A stretch of DNA of 64,000 nt, taken from positions 63,290,501 through 63,354,500 of the forward strand of contig CM060899.1 of assembly GCA_030762935.1 (NCBI GenBank). Direction: 5' to 3'. Both the position numbers and the translations under genes were made by a program. Numbering within the stretch: position 1 is the first letter of the stretch; each line of letters starts with the position of its first letter. Source of the DNA: Hymenopus coronatus (Eukaryota; Arthropoda; Insecta; Mantodea; Hymenopodidae). Below, in pieces: positions 1-9,715 of the stretch. The notes beneath the pieces are model-generated. The model saw only the letters and a list, made by a program, of their open reading frames with translations. It did no database searches and had not been told where the DNA came from.

Positions 1-44
1 AAGTTTGTAGAGCAAGTCATGTGAGTCTAACATATCAGATTTTT
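1..44 (+). repeat. PHR tail fragment
   Basis: GTCATGTGAGTCTAACATAT then CAGATTTTTT: the last part of a copy that begins before the window. Confidence 0.75.
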
Positions 45-51
45 TATATCT

Positions 52-281
52 GTAGCTTAACGTCCTTTAACCTGGTTGGTCATATCGGACGTTGAAATTG
101 GTGAAATGATGCTCAAATGATCTTGGGGTCCATGGGGCTTAAAGTTACTCGACATTCGTCTTCTCAGAATAAGGGAAAAAAACCCAAAAATCTTATCCGG
201 ATAACCTACCCTTAGCGAGATTCGAACTCAGGACTATTGAATGTGAGCAAGACACGCTACCATCGCACTACCCAGGTGGGC
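52..281 (-). mobile_element. SINE family A, minus strand
   Basis: Plus strand reads TAGCTTAACGTCCTTTAACC to CTACCCAGGTGGGC. The tRNA-like head is at the right end (GCCCACCTGGGTAGTG as box A region, GAGTTCGAATCTCG as box B region on the minus strand). It is inserted just after a PHR tail. Confidence 0.85.
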
Positions 282-334
282 GTATCTCGTTTTCTCATTT
301 ATTGATTTTAATGAATATTTATTTTCTCATTACA

Positions 335-556
335 ATGTACTTAGTGGAAGGAGCAAGTATTGCATTCCACCCAAAAATTCGATGTCTATATTTCACCAGA
401 AATATATGTTTTGGGTTCCCTGGAGAAAAAAGAAATAGAAAAATGTCTGTATATGTGTCCAAAACGTGTATTTCCGGTGAAATCTCGGTATCCAATTTTT
501 AGATGCAATACAATATCTTCTCTATACACTCTGTGCATAGTATGTGTAGAGAAAGT
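335..556. repeat. PHR head fold-back (two head fragments, opposed)
   Basis: A plus head fragment (about 335-455) meets a minus head fragment (about 456-556), joined in the middle without the (TG)n or core. Confidence 0.7.
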
Positions 557-962
557 AAAACTATGATGTTCCATTCACCTAACCTTCTCTACATCTCTGT
601 AACAAATTGTTAAAAAGCTTATTCTATCTACTTCATGATAATCGAGACAAACAGCAGAAAGTGTCCTTATTACTTGGTCCTTTTTAAACAGAAGTTTACA
701 TGTTCCGTTCACATGATGTCCTCATAAGGGAACCTGTCAACTCCTGGTCAGGCAAACAAACGGATTTCAATTCCATGACAACCAAATTTTAAAACATTTG
801 TTTGTCGGTTTAGTCTAGTGTGTTCTCTTTATTTCCCTTCTACTTATAAAGGACCTAAGTAATAAGACCGTTTCTGCTAGATTAAATATATAGAATAAGC
901 TTATTAACAATAATTTGTTACATAGATATAGAGAAAGTCATGTGAATGTAGTGCAGATGTTT
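557..962. repeat. PHR tail fold-back
   Basis: A minus tail fragment to about 716 followed by a plus tail fragment to 962, joined inside the CTCATA...GGAACCTGTC block. Confidence 0.7.
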
Positions 963-1266
963 TGTTTTTTTGTGTTAGAGCCATTTTTGAGAAAATAAAA
1001 ATTATCGAAAAAAGTTCCGTGTAAAGGGTAGTGTGGGGTGGGGGGATCTTTCTCAAAATCTTCGTGTCGCATCCCTGGAAGATACTAAACTTAAATACCA
1101 AGTTTGGTATTTCACCGACTTTTCGTTTTTGAGTTATCGTGTTCAAACACACGTGGACATTTTTCTGAAAAATACTTTTTTTGGATACAGGGGACCCTAA
1201 AACATATATTTCCGGTGAAATCTCGGTATCGAATTTTTGGTGGAGTGCAATACCTTCTCTATACAT
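963..1266 (-). repeat. PHR head half
   Basis: Runs from AGAGCCATTTTTGAG to the palindrome (TCTCTATACATTC), with a short (AC)n. The next copy's tail follows directly. Confidence 0.8.
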
Positions 1267-2143
1267 TCTGATTTGTTACACTCACATGACTTTCTCTAGC
1301 TCTTCTACAAATTTCTTACATAAGATTATTCTTCTTTCTGCACCTTGCTAATGGAGATATAATCATTAGCAGAATGTTCTTATTACTTAGTTCCTTATAA
1401 GTAGAAAGAAAATAAGGGAATACACTAGGCTAAACCGATAGTCAATTGTTTTAAAAGCTGTCGTTATTCGATTGTCATTGCAAATCGCTTCCTTGCTTGG
1501 CCAGGAGTAGAACAAAAGAAAAACGGACACTTCCTGTCTGAGAAAAGCTTACTTACAACTGAAACCAAAAACAAGGAATATCTCGGAAATGGTTACCTCC
1601 AAAACAAAAATGCAAAGGATATAAATTGTGTGTTTTGATCAGATCAACATTTTCTGTGCAGTAAGTTTTTGTCTATCTCTTACCGTTTAGCAGTTAAGCA
1701 AAATTTAGCAAAATTCATCCAGAATAAAGAGCTCTTCAGAGGATATTCCCAGAAAATTCAAGATAAACTTTTATTTTGGTATGTAAATATCTTTAATATA
1801 CGGGATTTTAATCAAAATCGTTAGAGCCATTTTTTAGAAAATCAAAATTTTCGAAAATTTTTCCATGTGATAGTTGGGGGTGGGGGGGATTTTCTTGAAA
1901 ATCTTCGTGTCGCTTCCATGGAAGATACCAAATCTAAATACCAAGTTTAGTATCTAACGGTCTTTTCGTTTTTGAGCTATGCTGTCCACAGACACACACA
2001 CACGGACCTTTTTCTGAAAATGCTTTTTTTGGATTCAGGGGGTCCTAAAACATGTATTTCCGGTGAAATCTCGGTATCGAATTTTGGGTGCATTACAATA
2101 CCTTCGCTATACACTATATACATAGTACGTGTAGAGAAAGTAA
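1267..2143 (-). repeat. PHR full copy
   Basis: From TCTGATTTGTTACACTCAC to GTGTAGAGAAAGTAAAA. It abuts the preceding minus-strand head in tandem. Confidence 0.85.
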
Positions 2144-2699
2144 AAAGCGCAGTTTTGGTTGTTAATTATAACCTTACACCAAGTCTAACCAACGCTCAGA
2201 ATAAATTCACTAAAAGGCGACCAGGAAACAGCTTATAAAGTGAGAGAGAGTGCCGTTAAGCTTACTGAAATCTGATACAGGATCTTTATGTGGACTGTAA
2301 ACTTACTGTCATACGATACCCATACTTATTCTTTAATATGTCCGCTTTTGTGCGAGGTTCAATGGAAAATAACCTCCCTCGTTTTCATTCACACGCTGCG
2401 ACAAAGGGATCTCGAGTATGTGAAGTTGATATGTGCGCTATGGGCGTGTCGCAGACACCCCAGGGCCTCCTCGATCCTAAGTGATTAGTCTCTTTTCCCT
2501 CAGTGCCGCTGTGGGCTAAATATGCGTTCCTTTTGCATTGTATACCTCATTGCCTGACAAAAACGAATAGCACTAAGGAAGTGTCTAAAAGTAATTATGT
2601 GGGCACGAATACCTCGCCAATTATTGTCCTCTCTTTCTGCCCTTTTTATTTCCTCTGGGATTTATATATAGTAAGCAAGAAAGAGGATACATACCATAT
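2144..2699. other. Unassigned sequence
   Basis: No repeat family seen elsewhere in the window and no convincing gene. The part 2380-2510 is GC-richer, and short open frames there overlap each other without coding signs. Confidence 0.5.
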
Positions 2700-2890
2700 A
2701 TACAGGATGTTAATGAACTATACCGAAGTATTTTCATAAAATATGTAGATTACTTAGATAAGTAATTTGAGATAGGAGACTTATGGCCTGTTTATTGAAA
2801 TTTCGAAGTAACGGCTATAAGTTTCTGAAGTGCCAGTACGCCACTGGCTAATTTATCAACCATTCGAGAGCATAACACGAAAAACGAAGG
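2700..2890 (+). repeat. Dispersed repeat, first copy (ACAGG.TGTTAATGAAC family)
   Basis: About 190 bp also present at 34132-34325, including TACGCCACTGGCTAATTT and CGAGAGCATAACACGAAAAA. The ACAGGRTGTTAATGAACTAT start looks like a DNA-transposon end. It is unclassified. Confidence 0.7.
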
Positions 2891-2904
2891 GACATATTAC
2901 AGCG

Positions 2905-3004
2905 TACCTCTCTAGCGTAGTGGTTATGATACTGGCTTTCAAGTGAAAGATAGTTTCCGAGTTCGGGTCTCGTTCACGTATCGCGGTACTTCGTCTGGAA
3001 TGAA

Positions 3005-3036
<32 letters not shown>
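2905..3036 (+). mobile_element. tRNA-derived SINE-like head followed by (AAT)n
   Basis: TAGCGTAGTGGTTATGATAC resembles box A, and CCGAGTTCGGGTCTCG box B, of a tRNA; an (AAT)n tract follows at 3007-3036. The anticodon arm does not form a clean tRNA, so a SINE relic is more likely than a gene. Confidence 0.5.
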
Positions 3037-3039
<3 letters not shown>

Positions 3040-3040
<1 letters not shown>

Positions 3041-3120
3041 CATTTACTTAATGATAGGAGTCGAACTCATGACCTTTGGGATAGCAGCTTCCCTCGTTAA
3101 GCATTAAACCACCAGAGAAT
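3040..3120 (-). mobile_element. Second tRNA-like SINE head, minus strand
   Basis: Minus strand: TCTGGTGGTTTAATGCTTAA as box A region and GAGTTCGACTCC as box B region. It lies tail to tail with the previous element. Confidence 0.4.
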
Positions 3121-3297
3121 TTAAAAACGCCTCCAGAGTAGACTAAATAACTCAAGAACGTAGCTCAGTGTCACACAGTCAAGTGATAAGTTCGAGATTT
3201 TAGATTTTTGCGACATTAAATCTTGAGAGCGCTAGTAACGAGCTGCTAAAAATCGATATTCTATACTCGGGCAGCAGTTTTAAAGACATTCTAAGCC

Positions 3298-4197
3298 ATT
3301 TTTACTTTCTCCATATGCACTATGTACATAGTGTATAGAGAAAGTATTGCACTCCACCAAAAATTCGATACCGAGATTTCACGGAAATATATGTTTTAGG
3401 GTCCCCAATATCCAAAAAAAGCATTTTCACAAAAAGGTCCGTGTGTGTGTGTGTGAGTGTGTGTGTGTGTGTGTATGTGTCCGTGTGTCTGTGAACATGA
3501 TAACTCAAAAACGAAAAGTCGGTAAAATACCAAACTTAGTATTTAAGTTTAGTATCTTCCAGGGATGCGACACGAAGATTTTGAGAAAAATCCCCCCACC
3601 CCCAACTAACCTTTACATGGAACTTTTTTCGAAAATTTTGATTTTCTCAAAAATGGCTCTAACGATTTTGATTAAAATTTCGGATATTAAACATATTTAC
3701 CTGACAAATAAAATGTATATCTTGAATTTTCTGGGAATAGTCTCTGAAGAGTAGTTTATTCTGGATTAATTTCACTAAATTTTGAATAACTGCTAAACCG
3801 TAAGAGATGGACAAAAACTTATTATACAAAAAATGTATAAAATGCTAAAACACACAATTTATGTTATATACATTTTTTTCGTGGAGTTCGTCGTTTTTGT
3901 GACATTCCTTATTTTTGGTTTCTGCTAAGAAAAACGTATACTTTTCTCATACAGGAACTTGTCAACTCCTATCCATATAAACAAAGGAACCTCACTGACA
4001 TAGCAACCAGCTTTTGACTATCACTTTAACCTACGGTTGTCCCTTATTTCGCACCTACTTACAAGGAAGCGAGTAATAAGACTATTTCTGCTAATTTCTT
4101 CTGATTAGCATAAAGTAAATAGAAGTATAAGCTTTTTAAGAATTATTTGTTGCAGGGATATGGAGAAAGTCATGTGAATGGTACACATAAGATTTTT
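3298..4197 (+). repeat. PHR reference copy, full length (candidate non-autonomous Helentron)
   Basis: Family description. Order from the head: a palindrome of ACTTTCTC...ACTATGTACATAGT...GAGAAAGT; TTGCATTCCACCC; GATTTCACCGG; a (TG)n tract (here 3440-3490); an internal 10-bp inverted repeat TACCAAACTT/AAGTTTGGTA; GCGACACGAAGATTTT; a C-rich stretch; GCTCTAACGATTTTGATT; AACCGTAAGAGATGGAC; CATAGCAACCAGCTTTTG; TAGAGAAAGTCATGTG; a small hairpin ATGTG...CACAT; CAGATTTT. ACTTTCTCTA is terminal at the head and its complement TAGAGAAAGT is about 25 bp inside the tail. Plus strand here means palindrome on the left. It has no coding capacity. Confidence 0.85.
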
Positions 4198-4534
4198 TGT
4201 AGATACGAGCTAGAGAAAGTAAAAGCTCTAACGCTCTGTTGAGAGAAGAATGCTAGCTATAAAACTCCATTCTGTTACTAGCAATATCTATAAACAACTG
4301 AACATCAAAAAGACTTCTAAGGATTACGTATAAAGTATTCAGCGATTGGAGCAGTTACTAATGGATAGCTCGGAAAAGGCTTTCTGCACAAAAAAGGTAT
4401 TTATGATAAAGCGTGTGTTTTAAAAGAAATATACATGCTTTGTATAGTGCGTTGGATACTTTTACCATTTATACAAGATTATGTACTATCCTCTCCGAAT
4501 GGAGAAACTATTTCCAAAAAATTTAAGATTTTTT
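4198..4534. other. Unassigned spacer between two PHR copies
   Basis: Begins with GAGCTAGAGAAAGTAAAAGC, a scrap of PHR end; the rest has no recognisable content. Confidence 0.5.
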
Positions 4535-5406
4535 TTTTACTTTCTCTATACGCACTATGTACATAGTGTATAGAGAAGGTATTGCACTCCACCAAAAAAT
4601 TCGATACCGAGATTTCACCGGAATATATGTTTTAGGGTCCCCTTTATCTATAAAAAGCATTTTCGGAAAAAGGTCCGTGTGTGTGTGTGTCCGTGTGTGT
4701 GTGAACACGATAACTCAAAAATGAAAAGTCGGTAAAATACCAAACTTGGTATTTAAGTTTAGTATCTTCCAGGGATGCGACACGAAGATTTTGAGAAAAA
4801 TCCCCCAACCCCCAACTACCCTTTACATGGAACTTTTTTCGAAAATTTTAATTCTCTCAAAAATGGCTCTAACGATCTTGATTAAAATTTCGTATACCAA
4901 AGATATTTACCTGACAAATAAAATGTATATCTTGAATTTTCTGGGAATAGCCTCTGAAGAGTTGTTTATTCTGGATGAATTTTACGGAATTTTGAATAAC
5001 TGCTGAACCGTAAGAGATGGACAAAAACTTACTACACAAAAACTGTAGAGCACGTTAAAATACACAATTTATGTTATATACATTTTTTTCGTGGAATTCA
5101 TCGTTTTTGTGACATTCCTTATTTTTGGTTTCTGCTATGAAAACTTTTACATTTTTATTACATGAATTTGTCAACTGCTATCCATACAAACAAAGGAACT
5201 TCAGTGACATAGCAACCAGCTTTTGATTATCACTTTAGCCTATGGTACTCCCTTATTTCACCTCTACTTACTAGCAAGCAAGTAATACGACTATTTATGC
5301 TAATATTTTACTGATTAGCATGAAGCAAATAGAAGTATAAGTTTTTTAAGAATAATTTGTTGCAGGGATATAGAGAAAGTCATGTGAATGGTACACATCA
5401 GATTTT
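4535..5406 (+). repeat. PHR full copy
   Basis: Palindrome at 4540-4585 and tail GTACACATCAGATTTTG at 5390. It is highly similar to the 3298 copy, including the same C-rich block. Confidence 0.88.
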
Positions 5407-5516
5407 GTTATTGCTTCATTTACATAGTTTCCTTTAACATCTAAGCTCATATGGAAACAGCTCGTGGTCTGTATCACTTTATTTTCCTCAAACACACACA
5501 AGTCTGGCATTTAAGG

Positions 5517-6315
5517 TATTTTCGTTTTTGAGCTAAGCAGTCCACAGACACACATGGACCTTTTTCTAAAAATTCTGATGTGTTCCATTCACGTGATTTT
5601 CTCTACATCTCTGCAGAAAAGTATTGTTAACAAGCTTATTCTTCTATGTGCTTCATACTAATCGAGAACAAATAAACAAAAATTGTATGATTACTGTTTC
5701 CATGTAAGTAGAAGGTAAATAAGGGAGTACTATAGGCTAAAGGGATAGTCAAATCTTTTAAAATCTGGCTGCTATGTGATTGAAGTTACTTTGTTTCTAT
5801 GGACAGAAGTTGACATATTCCCGTATGAGAAAAGTATAAGTATTTTAAATCTGAAATTAATAACAAGGAATATCTCCTAAACGGTCAATTCCACGAAAAA
5901 CATGTGTGTAACATAAATTGTGTGTTTTAACGAGCTCTACATTTTTTGTTAAGTAAGCTTTTTGTCTTCTCTTACGGTTTACCAGTTATTAAAAATACTG
6001 CAAAATTCATCCAGAATAAAGCTGTTTTCAGAGGCTATTATCAGAAAATTCAAGATATACATTTTATTTGTCATGAAAGTAACTCTAATATACGATATTT
6101 TAATCAAAATCATTAGAGCCATTTTTGAGGAAATAAAAATTTTCAAAAAAAATTTCAAGTAAAGGGTAGTTAGGAGTGGGGAGACTTTCTTGAAAATCTT
6201 CGTGTCACATCCTTGGAAGATACCAAACTTAAATACCTAGTTCGGTATTTAAGGGTCCTTTCGTTTTTGAGCTATGTTGTCCACCGACACACTTGGACCT
6301 TTTTCTAAGAATGGT
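5517..6315 (-). repeat. PHR fragment plus head-truncated copy
   Basis: A short piece of the (TG)n region (5517-5574) joins TCTGATGTGTTCC at 5575, a minus copy that stops at 6315 within the block before the head, exactly where a plus copy starts. Confidence 0.8.
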
Positions 6316-7188
6316 TTTTACTTTCTCTAGACGCACTATGTACATAGTGTATAGAGAAGGTACAGCACTCCACCAAAAATTCGAAACCATGATTTCACCG
6401 GAAATACATGTTTTGGGCCCCCCTGAGTCCAAAGTAAGCATTTTCAGAAAAAAGGCACGTGTGTGTGTGTCTGTGTGTCTATGTGTCTGTTTCATTCAAA
6501 AACGAAAAGCCCGTTGAATCCTAAATTTGGTATTTAAGTATCTTACAAGGATGCGACAAGTAGATTTTCAAGAAAACCTCCCCACCTCAACTATCCTTTA
6601 AATGGAACTTTTTCGAAAATGTTTACTTTTTCAAAAATGACTCTAACGTTTGTTTTTTATTAAAATATCATATATTAAAGATATTTACTTGCCAAATAAT
6701 ATGTATATCTTGAATTTTCTGGGAATAGCCTCTGAAGACTACTTTATTCTGGATGAATTTTACAGAATTTTGCATAACTACTAAACCGTAAGCGATGGAC
6801 AAAAACTTACCACACAAAAAATGTAGAGCACGTTTATGTTTATACACAGTTTATGCTATATAAATTTTTTTCGTGGAGTTGATCGTTTTTGAGATATTCC
6901 TTGTTATTGGTTTCAGATTTTAAAATGTTTAAACACCTTTCTCACACAGGAATTTGTGTACTGCTGTCCATACAAACAAAAGAACTCCAGTCACATAGCA
7001 ACCAGCTTTTGACTATCACTTTAACCTATGGTACTCCCTTATTTCGCTATTACTTACAAGGCAGCAAGTAATAAGACTATTAGCTAATTTTTTTCGATTA
7101 GCAGGAAGTAAATAGATGCATTAGCTTTTTAACAATAATTTGTTGCGGAGATGTAGAGAAAGTCATGTGACTGGAACACATCAGATTT
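6316..7188 (+). repeat. PHR full copy
   Basis: Palindrome at 6318-6360 and tail GGAACACATCAGATTTTT at 7170-7188. It is joined head to head with the truncated minus copy on its left. Confidence 0.87.
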
Positions 7189-7555
7189 TTGGGCAGTTTC
7201 TAACCATTTCAATGTAATGTCTGACATAATGGTGCACCCTAGACACAAACAGAGCACACGCCCTGCGCTTTACCATGAGAGACAGGGTTAGCATAGGTCA
7301 GTTAAGAAGTAAACAGTTTCACTCCCGGGTAAACAATAACAGTGGACCAATAATCTCCCTAGGTAGACGCTTTGTGTGCAAAGTGTTCAGTGGGCAAGTA
7401 GAAGTGTGGCAGTCACGTGATTACTTCCCAACAGATATTAAGACATCATACTCTATTATAGTCCAGAGTTTTTGAGAACTACAAGTTAATTATCATTGTG
7501 TATGAGAGAAGTAAATTTTCAGACTTTACATAGCGGAAAACAAGTTAGAGTAATT
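7189..7555. other. Unassigned sequence
   Basis: A unique 0.37-kb stretch; a 66-codon open frame (7275-7475) has no recognisable similarity. Confidence 0.5.
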
Positions 7556-7671
7556 TTACTTTCTATAAACGTATATACCTAGTGTATAGAGAAGGTATTT
7601 TATTGCACCCAAAAATTCGATACAGAGATTTCACCGGAAATACATGTTTTGGTACATCCTGATTCCAAAAA
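7556..7671 (+). repeat. PHR head fragment
   Basis: The palindrome is partly decayed (ACTTTCTATAAACGTATATA), then GATTTCACCGGAAATACATG. It is cut at an A-run by the next, opposed copy. Confidence 0.72.
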
Positions 7672-8582
7672 ATCTTATGTATTCCATTCACGTGACTTTG
7701 TTAAAAAGTTTATTCTATTATTTACTTCATACTAATCGAGAAAAAACTAGCTAAAATAGTCTTATTACTTGCTTTCTTGTAAGTAGAAGCGAAATAAGGG
7801 AATACCATAAGTTAAAGTGATATTCAAAAGCTGGTTGCTATGTGACTGAAGTTCCTTTGTATGGACAGGACCTCTATGAGAAAAGTAAACATTTTTTTTT
7901 AAAACGGAAACCAATAACAAGGAATATATCAAGAACGATCAAATCCACGAAAAAAAAAAAAAAAAAAAAAAAGTATATGACATAAAATGTGTGTTTTAAT
8001 GCGCTCTACATTTTTTGTGTGGTAAGTTTTTGTCCATCTCTTACGGTTTAGCAGTTATGCAAAATTCCCTAAAATTCATCCAGAATGTATATCTTGAATT
8101 TTCTGGAAGTAGCCTCTAAAGACTACTTTATTCAGGATGAATTTTACGGAATTTTGTATAAGTGCTAAACCGTAAGCGATGGACAAAACTTGTCACACAA
8201 AAAAATGTAGAGGACGTTAAAACACACAATTTATATTATATACATTTTTTCGTGGAGTTGATCAGCTTTGAAAAACATACTTTGCTCATACAGGAATTTG
8301 TCAACTCCTGTCCATACAAACAAAGGAGCTTCAGTCACATAGCAACCAACTTTTGACTATCGCCTTAACCTATGGTACTCCCTTATTTCGCTTCTACAAG
8401 TAAACAATAATAAGACTATTTCTGGCTGGAGTATATTGACACCAGCTGTGAAAGCCTAAGAATTTCGATGAAGACTATTTCTGCTAATTTTTTCTCGTTT
8501 AGCATGAAATAAATAGAAGCATAAGTGTTTTAACAATAGTTTAATGTAGAGAAAGTCATGTGAATGGAACACATCAGATGTT
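7672..8582. repeat. PHR tail-to-tail fold-back
   Basis: A minus tail half (7672-8086) meets a plus tail half (8087-8582) at ATTCATCCAGAA. The arms are about 0.4-0.5 kb and could form a long hairpin. An A-run sits at 7951-7972. Confidence 0.82.
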
Positions 8583-9418
8583 TTTTATTAATGTTGGCAG
8601 CTACTGCTATAATGAAAAACAGACGGAAATAACGAAAACCTTGTAAACAACTGCATGAGCGCTCCTAACGGCCGAATAATATACTACGAAATCTGGACCC
8701 CCAAAGGAATAAAGACCGAATGATATTTTATATTAATGAGTAGAGTAGTCATGTGAGTGCTACACATTTAGGTTCTATCTGTTGTATTGATTCCTGGTGA
8801 GAGGTTTACTATAGATTCTGTAAGAGGCAGGTAGATTTATTGAAATGGTATATCTGAGTATCCACAGGAAGCGTTCCTATTTTATGGAGGTTGAAATAAA
8901 ATACAAACGCTATACACAAGTTAATTCGAAACGGAACCGCCCCAGGCAAGTCCCCTCCGCAGAGAGAGAGAGAGAGAAGTGGCGTAAAATAGAAGGGGTG
9001 GGTTTGAGTTTGTGCTAGTCTGTGATTTATGGCTTGAAGTGGTGGCAAATTGCAGGGTAAAGAAGGGGAGCTTTCTCCCCTACCACATGAATAACAAATA
9101 TAACAATCTCCTTCTCACTGTGCGCCCGCTCGAAGTGATAACAGCTCGTACCAACCCCTTTCTTTCACAACCCCAAAATTGATTTTCTTTCTTAACGCGG
9201 TGCGGATTGCATGCTTCTGTCACATGTGCTCTCGCTAATGAGCGAATGGCTTTGCAGGCTGCATTTAGAAACCTGCATTGGCAGCTGATTCTTATACCTA
9301 CTTTCATCTTTCTACATGGTTCATTCAAAAATTAGTGGCAACACTGCCTGCATTTAGCGTCATAAGCGGTAAATGATATAAGCTGATAACAATGAAACAG
9401 AAGAACATCTAATGTGTG
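8583..9418. other. Unassigned sequence, GC-richer than surroundings
   Basis: Contains a (GA)n patch at 8960-8976. Open frames on the minus strand (8809-9048, 9080-9328) show no motif. It could be old transposon sequence. Confidence 0.5.
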
Positions 9419-9630
9419 TTGGTCATATCAGACGATGAATGAAATTGGTGAAATGATACTCAAATAATCTCGGGGTCCATGGAGCTTAAATTTACTCGAC
9501 TTTCGTCTTCTCAGGATAAGGGAAACCCCCGAAAAAATCCTTATCCGGGCAACTCACTCCAAGTGAGATTCGAACTCGTGACTTTTTGAATGTGAGGCAG
9601 ACACGCATCCACCACACTACCCAGGCGGGC
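9419..9630 (-). mobile_element. SINE family A, minus strand, tail truncated
   Basis: Lacks the TAGCTTAACGTCC end seen in other copies but has an intact tRNA-like head with GAGTTCGAATCTCACTTGG on the minus strand. Confidence 0.82.
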
Positions 9631-9715
9631 TAGTGTTTATTAGCTGTGTGTTTAAAGTCAATAATATAATTTATAAGATATTTTTACTTTCTCTACACGT
9701 ACTATGTATACAGTG

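Noticed and set aside
3040..3120. Possible true tRNA genes at the SINE heads
   Set aside because: Box A and B are recognisable but acceptor stems and anticodon arms do not fold, and bodies are shared repeats.
3298..4197. PHR as a classical Helitron
   Set aside because: The strand starting TC lacks a CTRR end, so the canonical class does not fit; the Helentron-like alternative was kept instead.
4746..5006. Recurring open frames in PHR copies encoding MALTILIKISY...KMYILNFLGIASE-like peptides
   Set aside because: The similarity follows the nucleotide repeat; frames differ in length, are broken in many copies and coexist with equally recurrent frames on the other strand. No sign of selection on codons.
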